Shown here: piece by piece, positions 1 through 11,129 of the stretch
Layout: every line of letters starts with the position of its first letter
How positions within the stretch are numbered: position 1 is the stretch's first letter
From: Boswellia sacra
Lineage: Eukaryota; Streptophyta; Magnoliopsida; Sapindales; Burseraceae
Direction of reading: 5' to 3'
DNA: 64,000 nucleotides
Assembly: GCA_013180625.2 (NCBI GenBank)
Contig: SNVD02003371.1
Span: 1 to 64,000 of the forward strand
Notes under the pieces: generated by a model
Told to the model about the DNA's origin: nothing
Database searches by the model: none
The model's input: only the letters and a program-made list of their open reading frames with translations
Program-made: the position numbers and the translations under genes

Positions 1-1122
1 GCAATATACACTTCTGATGCCATCGGAGCAAGTACCTTGTTGTAACAAAAATTTCTCAAGGAGTTATGCACCAACAAGAAAAAGGTTTGAAGGGAAATGA
101 GAAGGTAAGTGTGAGGGAAAATGTTTCAGCTGTATTGCAAAGAAAAATTCCTCCGAAATGCAAAGATCCAGGTACGTTCACCATTCCATGCACCATTGGT
201 AATACCAAGTTTGAAAGAGCTATGTTATATTTAGGAGCATCTATTAATGTCATGCCATATTCTATTTATGCTTCTTTAAATCTTGGACCTTTTGCGAAAA
301 CTAGTATTACCATTCAGTTTGTTGATCATTTTAATGCATATCACAAAAGAGTTGTGGAAGATGTACTTGTGCAGGTGAATCATTTGGTTTTCCCAGCAGA
401 CTTCTATGTCCTTAAAATAGAGGATGAGACATCTCCTAATCCAACTTCGATTCTTTTAGGGAGACCATCCTTGAAAAATGCTAGAACCAAGATTGATGTT
501 CATGATGGAGTTTGATTGCAAAGTGATCCGTTTCAATATTTTCGAGGCAATAAGGTACCTTAGTGACTTGCATTCTATTTTTGCAGTTGACATTATTGAT
601 TCTGTGCCACAACGATGTTTTGAGTTAACTCGCAAGGATGGATTGGAAATGGCTATTAGTGAGCACATAGGGACAGAAAATTCCAAAGAACCAAGAAGGT
701 TGATACAAGTGTCCAAAGAAATGGAGGAAGCTATGGCATGCTTAGATGAGACTATAGCTATAATCACCGACAGGTATGATGTTTCGTACATTCAATTGCC
801 TTTATCTAATGAGAAACTTCTTCCTTCTGTGATGAAAGCCAACACCTTAGAGCTTAAGCTACTTCCAGATTATTTGAGGCATGTGTTTTTGGGTGAGAAT
901 GATTATTTGCCAGTTATAATAGAAATGGGCCTTGCACCACTACAAGAAGAGAAACTCGTCCAAATACTTACAGATCACAAAATAGCTATTGAGTGGACAA
1001 TTGTTGACATCCAAGGCCCATCCATATGCATGGACCGTATCTTGTTAGAAGAGGGATCCAAGCCCATTAGAGAAGCACAACGGAAATTGGATCCTCCCAT
1101 GATTGAACCAACGTCAGGCTGA
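1..1122 (+). pseudogene. gag C-terminus / aspartic protease / start of RT, copy A (broken)
   Basis: Translation in two frames gives the protease domain of a plant Ty3/gypsy polyprotein (FERAMLYLGASINVMP, then LLGRPSLKNARTKIDVHDG) and the region leading into reverse transcriptase (LTDHKIAIEWTI, then LLEEGSKPIREAQ). A 14-nt deletion relative to copy B near 505 shifts the frame, splitting it into segments at 66-515 and 478-1122. The catalytic D-x-G of the protease is altered: the Asp is replaced by Tyr (YLGAS at about 228-242). The reading stops at TGA 1120-1122, just before the RT palm, and no RT, RNase H or integrase follows. The normal product would be cleaved to capsid and enzymes in the cytoplasmic particle; this copy cannot make them. 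Confidence 0.85.
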
Positions 1123-1126
1123 GGAC

Positions 1127-1163
1127 GTTAAACCAAGCGCTTATTGGGAGGCAACCCAATGTT
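1127..1163 (+). other. Post-pol conserved non-coding motif, copy A
   Basis: GACGTTAAACCAAGCGC followed by GGGAGGCAACCCAATG. From general familiarity this string marks the end of pol and the start of the downstream region in Athila-type elements. Here it sits only a few bases after the truncated RT start, so the pol deletion ends at this motif. The same junction is at 57,985-58,022 in copy B. Confidence 0.6.
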
Positions 1164-1554
1164 TTTGAAAATAAATAAAAAAAGAAAAGAAAAATAAAAT
1201 AAGGTAATAATGATCGATTTTTCTGTCTCGAGGAGATTCCTTTCGTAGGCCATCAAATTGATCAGGTTTTATCTCTCTTTGATATCTGTCTTATTTGTTT
1301 TTACTTGTTTTTGACTTTTGTTTGTTATTGTGTTGTTATCTCTTTTATGTGTCTTTAGTTTCGTTTCTGCTCTTTTCTTTTCCTTCATTTTGTTTAATTT
1401 GATCATTTCGTACTTTGTGCTCATTTGTGCAACAGCTTGAGGAAACACCTAAACAAGAATTGAAGCCATTGCTTGAAGGTTTGAAGCGTGCATATCTTGG
1501 AGAAGAATAGACTCAAACGGATTACTGGTAATATCTTTCCTTTTCTCCTCTTCA

Positions 1555-2184
1555 ATGGATGCTGATATCTTTCTGTCGAACCCTCGTAAATATTTCCCTT
1601 TACTTCCTCAAAATGCTGTGTCTAAAATTTATAAAGTACGGATGACTAGACTTTGGGCGTTGATGCTTCTAAATGTGCCTGCTGATATCCGATGGCTTAT
1701 CGAAGCCAAGGTGAGAATGTCCGGTGAGCCGGACATTAATCTCGCAAAATACATGCCTGGTCTAGGAAAGAGCTACTACGCCAAGAGGCGAAGAGCGAAA
1801 AGGTTACAAGTATGTTATAAATGTGCTAGATGGAATTGTAACCAGACTTGTCGTTCATTAGGTTTTGCGTCCAGGAATAGATAAGATAAACTTTCATTTA
1901 TTAAGAATGGTTTGAGTAATGAGTCGCTGGATAATGTTTTATCAACTCTTGAGTCACATTCTTGCGGACTTGTTCAGCGTGGATTGCTTAATCTATGGAC
2001 ACAATTTCGTGATGAATTGCAGTGTTATAGTCTAGGGAATCTGACTAAAAACGACCCTGTTTGCCAGTTTATAAGAAAACTGGATGGGAAGCAAATCCCC
2101 GACTCACAGAAGGCGTTTCAGCCGTTACTGGACGTAAAACCAGAGGAAGATGTGAGCCACAATCACAACTACTTTTATATTTGA
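1555..2184 (+). pseudogene. Virus-like Cys-rich nucleic-acid-binding ORF, copy A (one nonsense codon)
   Basis: ATG at 1555 opens 109 codons ending at TAA (1882-1884). The same frame then continues open to 2184, so the ancestral protein was probably about 209 aa. Residues 71-83 form a Gly-Lys-Ser-Tyr-Tyr-Ala plus Arg/Lys cluster (GKSYYAKRRRAKR). It is immediately followed by C87-x2-C90-x4-C95-x3-C99. A basic box directly before a small Cys cluster, preceded by a hydrophobic helix (WALMLLNVPADIRWLI), is the layout of the Cys-rich nucleic-acid-binding proteins of carlaviruses and relatives (Betaflexiviridae; Pfam Viral_NABP). The Cys spacing is shorter than in that family. The stop falls where copy B has a GAA codon. 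The identification is by motif only. Confidence 0.5.
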
Positions 2185-2376
2185 ATGTGTGTAGTTTGTT
2201 GTCGAATCTTATTCTTTCTGTCTGTTTCCGTTTGAGTCGTATATAATATTGATTTATCTGATTATCAATATGTCGTTTTTTTTTATGTGTTGTTGTTGTT
2301 TTGTCGATTTTTGTTTGTTTTAATTTCAAGTTTTCTTTTTGTGACTAAACCATATGACTACCCCATGACATAAGCA

Positions 2377-2575
2377 CACGTGGGAGACAAGTGTTGAGGT
2401 TTTGTCAACCTCCATCGAAAGTATATCTTTACTTTTCATGCTTTACGTGGGAGATAAGTGTGGAGGTTTTGTCAAACCCCGCTGAAAGTATATCTCCATT
2501 TTTCATGTTTCACGTGGGAGACAAGTGTGTAAGTTTTGTCAAACCTCGCCGAAAGCATCTCTAATTTTTTCAAAT
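2377..2575 (+). repeat. Three tandem 67-bp repeats with G-box cores, copy A
   Basis: CACGTGGG (2377), TACGTGGG (2444) and CACGTGGG (2511) head three direct repeats of 67 bp. Each continues with GAGACAAGTG, a GGAGGTTTTGTCAA-type stretch and CGAAAGTATATCT. CACGTG is the plant G-box, bound by bZIP and bHLH factors. The array ends about 200 bp before the LOG-like frame. Whether it drives that gene is inference. Confidence 0.75.
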
Positions 2576-2767
2576 CTTGGGGCGATAAATATGCATCGAG
2601 CATCCCCTACCGAAATTATGTCCCCATGTGTCAAATTTGAGAGTTTTACGTGTATATATATCCATTTTGCATATTCTCAAATGTCATTTTATAACCTGTC
2701 TTGCACTTGAATCGCATAATACCTAACGTACATCATTGTCTTGCACAAGTTTAGAGCACTTTTAGAA

Positions 2768-3423
2768 ATGTAGAAAACACCAATTCGGCGATTCCAAAAT
2801 ATATGCGTATTTTGTGGATCGCAATTTGGTAGAGATGGAGAGTTTACAACAGCAGCTCTTGATCTTGGTAGGACATTAGCTGCGAGGGGTATTCATTTGA
2901 TTTATGGAGGGGGTAGTCTTGGGTTAATAGGGTGTGTGTCAACAGCTGCATCCCTAGGAGGGAGCAAAGTTCTCGTCATTATCCCTAAACCATTAGCTGT
3001 ACGAGATATCGTAGGCAACACAATCGGGGAAGAGTTACAGGTCTCTAGTATGCTTGAGCGTATTGCACATATGGTTGTTAAGTCCGATGCATTTATAGCT
3101 TTACCGGGGGGTTATGGTACATTAGAGGAGATATTTCAAATCACCTCTTGGGCACAGCTAAACATCCATCGGAAACCCATTGGTTTGTTAAATGTCAATA
3201 ATTTTTTTGATGGTTTGGTTTGTTGTCCTTTCTTGATCGAGCTATAGAAAAAAACTTCATCTCACCGTCAGCGAGGCAAATCCTGGTTATAGCTTCAACT
3301 GTAGGGGAGTTAATTGATAAACTCCAAGAATTCGTCTATTCGCCTGATCCAACAACGGCTCGGATAGATTGGTTTGGAGAAGGCAATAAAAGGCGTTGAC
3401 TGGATTTAACGCTCCATCTGTAA
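2768..3423 (+). pseudogene. LOG-like cytokinin riboside 5'-monophosphate phosphoribohydrolase, intronless relic, copy A
   Basis: LOG enzymes release active cytokinin bases from riboside monophosphates in the cytosol. The frame from 2774 shows the family landmarks in order: ICVFCGSQFGRDGEF, LIYGGGSLGLIG, the signature PGGYGTLEE with its catalytic Glu, and WAQLNIHRKPIGLLNV. Host LOG genes have several introns and this copy has none, so it came from spliced RNA. Lesions: TAG directly after the ATG (2771-2773), a 5-bp insertion near 3212-3220 (GTTTG doubled) that shifts the frame and causes the stop at 3247, and TGA near the C-terminus (about 3396). Without the insertion the length is 651 nt (216 aa), normal for plant LOGs. 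The usual RKxEM substrate-site motif reads R-I-A-H-M, so Lys and Glu are changed. Confidence 0.88.
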
Positions 3424-5387
3424 TCTCTATCTACTGGTTTGCTTCATTTTTGTTTACTTTATTTTTAGTGTGTTTATTTGAGATTTTTCATGTCATTTCT
3501 TTTGAGTTTTTTTCAGGTTATTTCTTTCGTCCCAGGTAATATTTTCTAATCTCGGTTTTTAGAGTGGTGGCTTAAAAAGTTTAAGTTCTCTTGAAACGCA
3601 TTCTAGATCTCTTCAATCCATAATGGCTGAATAAGGAGGCTAACTTCTAAACTTTTTAGACCCATTCTAACTGACTTGTTTGTGTTTGCTGATTTGTTGG
3701 ACTTTATTATTTTCTGAGTAAGTTTAGTTTTGTGTAATTTCTAGTTGTTGTGTGTTTTTGTCTTTATCAGTTTCAATTCGAAAAAAAAAACATTGTGGAA
3801 AAACCTGAAAATGGCAGAATATGAGGTTTCCTTAACTCTTGAAATGCATTCTCTCCAAATAAATCTGTAGTTTGTTTATTTCATGTTGTTTGAAGTGTCT
3901 TGTTTCTCGTTTTGTTCTTTCATAATAAAGGTATATAGGCTGGAAATCTTAAGTCTGCGGGCTATTGGTCCTAAGGATTGTTGAAATATACAATCTTGAC
4001 TCAGGTGTAACAACGCCACATACCTCTTTTCTTGCATTTTGTGGGTCAATGATAAGATAATGATTGAATTAAGAATAACTCTTGAAAAATGATAAATGAT
4101 GCATGGATCTCTGTGCTTGAACTGTTTATTGGTTTTCGCTTTGCCTTTGATTCCTTGTGCAACATTAAGCACTGAGCTATTATCACTGAGTTATTTGTTC
4201 ACTTAGAGAAAGTTTATGTAATTTAAATGTTTCTTCAGATTTCAATGAATTCTAGAACTTGTTTGATGGTCACTCAAGGCGAAATCCTAGGCTGTGCTAC
4301 ATTGGGGAAATGATTTAGGCCATCTTTGGACCGTTTGAGCCTTAATAGCCAACCTTGACTGAAATTGATCCCTAGTTACCCCTTTGAACCTTTGTAAGCC
4401 TTTTTCTTTGTTAACTCACTAAAAGATTTCCTAACCTCAAATGAATTTGTTCCAAACAGTTTATCCCTTACCTACGAGCATGTAGATCATTCAAATTAAA
4501 TTTTGAGCTATGTTCTGGTTTTGGGAAGTTAGAGGAGGTTGGGATGTGTCATGAGCAATGCAAGTGAGTTCTATTATGTTTGAAAACAAAAAAGAAAAAA
4601 AAGGAAAAAAGCCAATCTGTACTTATCGTCCACGTACTTACACATTGAGGACAATGTGTTGGTTAAGTGTGGGGGAGGGGAAGTGTAATAAAAAAAAGAA
4701 AAAAAGACAAAAAAGAAAAAAAAAGAACAAAAGAAGAAGAATAAGAGATCTATACCCTTAAGTGTTCTTAAAAAGAATGAAACGAGTGTAGTTTTCTTTT
4801 GTTTTCTGCAACAAAAAAAAAAAAAAAGATTGAGTGTTCTAAATAAGTTTGGGGGAGTAACCTGGTGAATTGAAATAAAGTTGCGTTATAGGGTTGAGCT
4901 CTACATAATCTTAAATGATTTATGTGTTTGTGGGTGATTTGAGCCAAATTAGTATCCTTTATCATACCTTCACCCAAGCCAAACGTTACAAGCTTAATAA
5001 AGTCCTACTTGATCCTTGTTGTTGTGCATGTCTATATTAGTGGAGAGTGACTTGAAAAGCAGGCCTATGGAGTTCATTTATACACACATCTTCACTATTA
5101 AATATGATTCATTTTTAAGCATAAACTCATCCGGGCTACAAGTGATTAGGTGAGAATGGCTCTACACACACACACTTGAGGAATTGAAGTGAAGCGAAAC
5201 TAATCTTTGAGATGAAATTCTTGATCAAGTGCATTATTTTGAAGTTTTCTTTAGGTTATAATTAAGTACAATCTTTGAGGCCTATTTGCAAGATAAAGCA
5301 TTTGTGTGTTTTAATTTTTTTGTTGATTCTGATTCGGTTTAGTTTTATTTCATATTGTCGTAGTTGCTCGAGGACTAGCAAAGTCTA
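3424..5387 (+). other. 3' untranslated region of copy A
   Basis: Non-coding, T-rich, with poly-A/AAG-rich stretches (4580-4740, 4810-4830) that create spurious lysine-rich frames. It aligns collinearly with 60,249-62,208 of copy B. No protein is supported here. Confidence 0.8.
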
Positions 5388-5401
5388 AGTGTGGGGGAAT
5401 T
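5388..5401 (+). promoter_or_regulatory. Polypurine tract, copy A
   Basis: AGTGTGGGGGAATT lies immediately upstream of the LTR. It is the plus-strand priming site for reverse transcription and is conserved in copy B. Confidence 0.8.
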
Positions 5402-6837
5402 TGATAAGTGTCTATTTATATATCATTTTCATATCACTTCGTCCATGTTTCTTTGCTATATTCCTTGGTATTTTTATGTTTTTGTGTGGTTTTGATGTTT
5501 GTAGGAGTTTTGGAGCAACTTGCACAAAAATGGAGTAAAACCCTTCATTTTCACCTCTGCTAGTCAACCATCTTCTCGGATTTAATTGTATTGATATACA
5601 ATGAACCCGATGACATATTATATACCGTTGGAAAGCTCTCGAAGTCTATTTTCTGAGAAATTTACGGTTTATAAATCCATTCAGTGTACCAAAAGTTGTA
5701 ATCAAAACAGTGTGAGAAGTATAGAAATGCAATTCCACAAATCACTGTAGCATGTATAATACGGGACACTGTAGCAGGTTACTGTAGCAGAGTATTTAAA
5801 CACATTTTAGGGTTTTATTTTCATAACTTGAAGAGGGGAAAACGTGGGAGGAGGCTACATTTCTGGATTTCTCTCCTCCCTTGGAGTTCTTGAAGGAGAA
5901 AGAAGATTTTGAAAGAGGAGGAACTACAATTCCAAGAAGATTCATCTACAAAGAAGATTTTCAAAGAATTTGCTAAGTTCTTTCTTTCCTTTTCAATTCT
6001 GGAATTTCTCTGTATTGTATTTGTTATTCTGATTGAATATGTGTAACTAAATCTGAATTGGTTGAGGGTGATTTCAAAGCCCTTGATATGGATTTTGTGA
6101 GTTGATTGTGTAAGAAATTGTTATCCAATTCTCTAATTGAAGTTGCTTGTATTTTCCCATATCTAATGCTTATGATTGCTTACTGATTGTATTTGGAATG
6201 GCCAACTGAATATAATCTGTTGTTGTCTATTGCTAGATTAGAAATCTTGATCCGTAATTGTCATGAATTTCCAATCATTAGTAGCAAAATTGTGATCAGA
6301 GATTGCAATTGGAAAATACAACCTAGGTTAAATAATCCGAACTTATGTGATTATTGCTTAGATCAACCTATCTTTCTCATCGTAATGCTTCCATTGAATT
6401 AAACTTAGAGAGCTTGTTCTAGGTTGTTTAATGGATAGAGATTAAATAAAGAGCTTGTTTTATTTAACAACAAAGTAAGGAAAGATTGGGATAACAGAGC
6501 TTGTTGTTATCTACGGTTGATAACTTCAATGCTGTAATTGGATTACAATTCTATGTTAATTCACAAATTCATATCTTGTGGCAGAGAATGAACTCTTAAC
6601 CAAGTGTCTCTCATTGATTTTTCACTCCATTTAACTTTGCTTTGTGTTATTCTTCATTTGCTTTCGTATTAAGTTTAGTTAATCAATCAACAAACCCACC
6701 ACCCCCCCCCCCCCCTGTTTAGTTTATTATTGCTGGAAAATAACAAATTCAATTAGAATCAATCCTCGTGGGAACGATATCTACTTATCACTTTATTACT
6801 TGTGCGACTAGTATACTTGCTAGTTTTGAACGGATCA
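5402..6837 (+). repeat. 3' LTR of copy A (1436 bp)
   Basis: Begins TGATAAGTG and ends CGGATCA (TG...CA). It matches the two LTRs of copy B and the solo LTR at 15,085-16,493. It contains a C-homopolymer (6703-6716) not seen in the other copies, and the U3 promoter features annotated separately. The base string after it (AAATG) is the candidate target duplication; its partner is off-window. Confidence 0.9.
5743..5800 (+). promoter_or_regulatory. LTR core promoter: triple ACTGTAGCA plus TATA box
   Basis: ACTGTAGCA occurs at 5743, 5768 and 5781, directly before TATTTAAA (5793-5800) and an AGGGTTTT stretch. The arrangement is preserved in the copy B LTRs (TATTTAAA at 54,824-54,831 and 62,616-62,623) and in inverted form in the solo LTR near 16,100. 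The position fits a U3 promoter; function is inferred. Confidence 0.6.
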
Positions 6838-7469
6838 AAATGCCTAAATCTCGTAATTAGTTTGTCACCCCCTTGAAAGAGTTAAAGAAAATATATGATT
6901 AACATAAACCAATCTTAAAGCTACATATGTAATACAAGACACTAAATAATACCTTAGTTGTTCCAATGGAGTTTCGTATAAGTAAATGGGCTTGTCAATT
7001 AGTTGTTATCTTGTATTTTTTTATTTTTTATTTTTAATTAAAGTCATCTTGCCCATGTACCAATATTGGACTAAAAAGGAAAATTCATCTAAGAAATAAA
7101 ATAATATTTGAGTCATTAGTATTAAATAATCAGCCAAGCAACTACACGATAATTTAATCAATATCAGTATAAAAATTACGAGTATTTCCTTTGTCTACAA
7201 TCTTAGAAAATTGTCCAACAAAATTAATAAACACAAACATACCTACAAAGAGTACCCAAAAAAAGGCTAGGTGCCAAATTCTAGATTGAATAATCTAGTA
7301 TAAAAAGGGAAATATTACAACATTGCCAAAATATCTACCAAGGATTAGCTAACATTCACTAAAAAAAAAAAAAGAAAAATAAATAAATAAATAAAAAAGA
7401 GTGAGTATTGTTGTATTGATATAATAATAAAATTAAACAAAAGAATGAGTATTACTGCACACGCGCGCG

Positions 7470-7473
7470 CACA

Positions 7474-7526
<53 letters not shown>
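7470..7526. repeat. (TA)n microsatellite with CA/CG lead-in
   Basis: ACACGCGCGCGCACACA is followed by about 24 TA units. The frame reported on the reverse strand across it is a repeat artefact. Confidence 0.95.
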
Positions 7527-7528
<2 letters not shown>

Positions 7529-7560
7529 AACAAATACCATCAGTCGTAATTCTTAATTAA

Positions 7561-7661
7561 TGAGGAAATGCATCCAGTAGCTTTTTCACATGCTCTCTGG
7601 AGGGACTGAATACGAGACCTAGAAGAGTCAATACCATTATCACTATTAGAATGAAAGCAAC
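7561..7661 (-). pseudogene. Possible terminal exon of a host membrane-protein gene
   Basis: On the minus strand GAATTGCAG (acceptor-like) is followed by 34 codons and TAA. They encode a hydrophobic segment (VAFILIVIMVLTLLGLVF), then a basic tail (SPSREHVKKLL). It looks like the membrane-spanning C-terminus of a small protein and has no retroelement character. I do not recognise the family, and no upstream exon could be defined, so it may be an orphan exon or chance. It lies 66 bp past the TA microsatellite. Confidence 0.3.
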
Positions 7662-7833
7662 CTGCAATTCAATCACCAGTTTTTTATATATACATAACTG
7701 TTTAATTCTCTACTATTAAAATAAATCCTACATTCATCAAGAAGTTGTTTTTGTTGGGCTGCCTACCATGTGATTATGACGAAATTTGAAGAAAAAGCTG
7801 GATATGGGCTTGATCGTGCTAGCTCAAAAATGA

Positions 7834-7871
7834 AGAGCCATCAGTGTGGATGGCTCTAACTCATCGAGTTA
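7834..7871. repeat. Two adjacent perfect hairpins
   Basis: AGAGCCATC-AGTGTG-GATGGCTCT (7834-7857) is followed at once by TAACTC-ATC-GAGTTA (7857-7871). GAGCCATC/GATGGCTC inverted arms are often part of small non-autonomous DNA transposons in plants. No flanking duplication was identified, so this is reported only as structure. Confidence 0.6.
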
Positions 7872-10214
7872 GCACTCCAAGTCTACCCCAAATAGCATTA
7901 AAGCATTCTCAATTATTATGTTAAGTAAAAATTAAATTTGAAAAAAATATAAAAGAACATAATCATTGCTAAAAATTAGTAACACTTGCATTAATATAAT
8001 ATATCATTTATAATAGTGCTTTAAAACAAATCGATTCACAACTATCCTGGATCCATTTTAACCTTGTGGGTTTATGGCATTAAGAGTGACCTTAGACTTG
8101 GACAGGTTACAAGCTAATGCTATTGAGAAATGACTTATAATACATCCACCAAAATATTTGTTTAATTGACTTGGATACATAATTAATTCTTGAGTTGCTA
8201 TGTTATATAATATTGCTCGGTTGGAGGTTATGACTTAGACAGTCCACCAATAAGAGAAAAAAGAAAGTAAACCAAAAGTATATCCATATAGTAGCCATGG
8301 CTGAGAAAATTGATTAGTGTGAGAGGAAAATTTTCAAAAGCTTCTAATAATCTAAAGATTAAACTAATTCAAAGTACTAGCAATTTAAGTAATGATAAAT
8401 ACTCCAAATAGTGAATCTTCAATATAATGTCTCTTCATAGGACTAAGCAATTAGCTACTCTAGACACTCAAACTTGCTACACTAAAATTTTATCGCAAAA
8501 ATAGAATAAATAATTACCTAGACTGGAATAGAGTAGTCATCAGCAATCTTTGAGGTTATTAATATCATAGTAATTAAATCAAAGTCATCACAACTCTAAT
8601 AAGCATTTTATCAAACACATTGTCCACGTCGGAGAAACTTTATGAGTTAGCAAATACTAATAGAACGTAACAATGCAAATGTCCATTAGTTTTTAATTTC
8701 ATAATTACCAACAATTAGAAAGGAAAACTTTATACAATCAAGCTCCTAAACAACTGGATAGGGTTAGTTCATTTATCAAATTCTTCTTTGTCTTAACTTT
8801 ATTAAACAACAAAAATCAAAGGAGCCACTCAAGCTACAATAATAACAACTTGTCAAAATTAGTCAAACTATAAAATTAAAATAATGAAAATAAATTAATA
8901 AGAGCAAAAGCATGGAAAGTTACTTTGAAGGTTCTTGTCCATGTACTTGAAAAAAGGAACAATTCAAAAATCATGATTAGAAATGGAAGATAAATTGAAA
9001 AGTGAAATTAACGAAACGAAAAAGGAAATGTGTGAGATATATAGATACTTCTTGGATTTAGAGGTTGGCTATCTACTCACAACAGAGAATCTACTCTACA
9101 TTACTAATACAAAACAAACAGTAGATCATAACCATTCAATTCCACAAGCAAACCAACTCCAAACTAAAAATGTCGAATCCATAAACTAAAGATTTCATTT
9201 TCAAATCTTAAAAAATAAAGATAAAATCTTTAAGCAATGTAAACCATTTTATTAATTCTTATAATTTTCTTTTTCTAGCCAGATAAGGGTTAAAGACCTT
9301 TATGAAAATAGTGGAATGAATTGCAACTATTTTAGCTATCAGTAAGGTAGCAGAATTGGTGCTGGATTGAGGGATTTGGACGAAAATGAAGGGTTATGCC
9401 ATATACATTTGATTACACCCTACCAAATTAATTTTAAAAAACATAAAAAAAACCTTTGGTTTAAACCACCATCTCTCTCCGCCATCTCTTTTCTTTCAAG
9501 AGTTCATTTGCCTTGTCTTTTCTTGGCTTTTACTAGAAACTAAAAGTAGCCATGAACAATCATAGAGAAAAATTAAATTAAGTGAATCAATAACAATGAA
9601 ATCCGATAAAAAAAGGGAAAAAATGAAATTAGGGTAGATAAGAGACGCAAAAGAATTAAAAATAATTAAATCATTTCAAAATAGAGAAGAGAACATAAAT
9701 AAAAATAGATATTAGATCGAAGAAGAGAAGAGACGATAAATAAAAGATGAAATCAAATCGTAAGATAAATCACAAGGATTTGATTTCCTAAAAGATTAAA
9801 AGAAATTAGGGTTTCTTTGAGAGAAAAGAGGACTTCTTTGTAGAGACTAGCCTCAACAATGCTAGCCACAACCTCTCCTTGTTGAAGTTCAATCGATAAT
9901 GTGAGAGATCCAATGAGTTAGGTCTAAGAGAAAGAGTGAAAAACATGGAGAGATCGAGTGAAAGGGGTTAGAGATTTAGGATATGTTTTATCTTTTTATT
10001 TTATTATTGTAAATACTTGTTAGTTTATAAAATGGTGACATAGATCATTGCACAGACTCCCAGAAAAGTGACACTTATTGGTTTACCTAGCTTTGACTGG
10101 GTTACACATGTCATTTCCCTACAAACTGACATAAACAAAGTGACACATAAGCCTAATTTTCTTGTACTGGAAGGATAAGAAGGTGTAAAGACCACAAAAG
10201 AGTGCGTGATAGAA

Positions 10215-10600
10215 GTTTGCCAAATAGGCATGCATTAGAAGGAAATCCTAAGAAGTAGATGCATTTAAAAGTATTTTAAGTCCTTAGAACAGGCACAAGC
10301 CCTAAGAAGAGGCACACTGAAGAGTGTTGAAAACCCTAAGAATTAGGTGCACTTAAGGGTGTTTTAAGCCCTTAAAATAGGTACAAGCCTTGAGAAGAGA
10401 TACACTGAAGAGTGTTGAAAACCCTAAAAAGTAGGTGCACTTAAGAGCTTTCGAAGCCCTTATAGTAGGGGTACTGAAGAGTGTTACTAAAGCTTAGAAA
10501 GTAGGTGCACTGAAGAGTGTTAGAAACCCTAAGAAATAAGTGCACTAAAGAGTGTTAGAAACCTTAAGAAATAGGTACACTAAGGAGTGCTTTGTCATAG
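10215..10600 (+). repeat. Family T 3' UTR, imperfect repeats of about 66 bp
   Basis: Repeats of GAAGAGTGTTGAAAACCCTAAG, AGGTGCACTTAAG and AAGCCCTTA...AGG blocks. The reverse complement of the same repeat is at about 49,860-50,190 beside another family T LTR, so it belongs to the element's region between pol and the 3' LTR. Confidence 0.75.
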
Positions 10601-10975
10601 CATCATAAGGATGCTTTCAATCACCCTTGAATGGGCACCTCAGCCCTTAGATCAGCACATTCGCCCTTGAATGGGCACCTCAACCCTTAAACAGGCACTT
10701 TAGCCCTTAAATGGGCACATTCATCCTTAAATGGGTACCTTAACACTTAGATGGGCACTTTGACCCTTAGACGGGCATATTCGCCCTTGACTAGGTACCT
10801 TAGCCCTTAGATGGGCACATTTGCCCCTAAATAAGTACCTCAGCCCTTACAGGGGCACTTTAGCCCTTAGATGGGCACATTCACCTTTGAATGAACACTT
10901 CAGCCCTTAGATGGCACATTCGCCCTTGAATGGGTGCATCAGCCCTCAAGTGAGCCCTTTATCCCTTGAATGGGC
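10600..10975 (+). repeat. Minisatellite of about 20-21 bp (family T 3' UTR)
   Basis: About 18 degenerate copies of a unit like CCCTTAGATGGGCACATTCG, alternating with CCCTTGAATGGGCACCTCAG, giving a 40-bp higher-order period. The reverse complement is at 49,690-49,830. Tandem repeats in the hypervariable 3' UTR are an established trait of plant Tat/Ogre elements. Confidence 0.85.
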
Positions 10976-11111
10976 ACACCTTCTGCAGGAATAGAAGAAG
11001 AAGAGATGATGAGGAGTTTGATAGAATGAAGATGAAGGCGAAGATGTTGAGATGGAAGAAAGAAAGATGAAGCAGGAGTACTTTATCGATTTTTATATCT
11101 CACAAACTTCT

Positions 11112-11129
11112 CCAAAGTAGAGAGCAAGC
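11112..11129 (+). promoter_or_regulatory. Decayed polypurine tract, family T
   Basis: CAAAGTAGAGAGCAAGC directly before an LTR start. The better-preserved version, on the minus strand at 49,536-49,552, reads AAAGTAGGGGGCAAGC. Confidence 0.65.

Larger units (their letters stand above)
1..6837 (+). mobile_element. Athila-like LTR retrotransposon with captured cargo, copy A (5' truncated by window)
   Basis: This is the 3' portion of a Ty3/gypsy element. In order it holds a gag/protease remnant, an abrupt end of pol at about 1122, a virus-like Cys-rich ORF, a G-box tandem repeat, a LOG-like relic, a long 3' UTR, a polypurine tract and a 1436-bp LTR. The whole order is repeated collinearly in copy B (54,432-63,635), so it defines a family and not a single rearrangement. 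The 5' LTR and target-site duplication lie outside the window. Assignment to the Athila lineage rests on the gag/protease sequence type, the post-pol GACGTTAAAC...GGGAGGCAACCCA motif, and the primer site seen in copy B. Confidence 0.9.
6838..10010. other. AT-rich low-copy-looking region, no complete gene
   Basis: No LTR, gag or pol motif was found and no long frame exists. It includes a dinucleotide microsatellite, one possible exon and two adjacent small hairpins, annotated separately. A 68-codon frame at 8983-9189 has no recognisable motif and is not called as a gene. The 9640-9980 stretch is purine-rich with an AGGGTTTCT motif, and nothing further can be assigned. Confidence 0.5.

Noticed and set aside
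478..1122. A separate gene starting at 478
   Set aside because: The Met is internal to the protease region; a 14-nt deletion relative to copy B explains why it looks like a new frame.
4558..4761. Lysine-rich small ORF (and its equivalent at 61,398-61,670)
   Set aside because: Encoded by poly-A/AAG runs in the retroelement 3' UTR; the two copies do not keep the same frame.
7345..7533. Reverse-strand frame rich in Tyr/Ile
   Set aside because: Translation of the TA microsatellite and adjoining poly-A.
8983..9189. 68-codon ORF as a host gene
   Set aside because: No recognisable motif, no supporting splice or repeat context, and the length is compatible with chance in AT-rich DNA.
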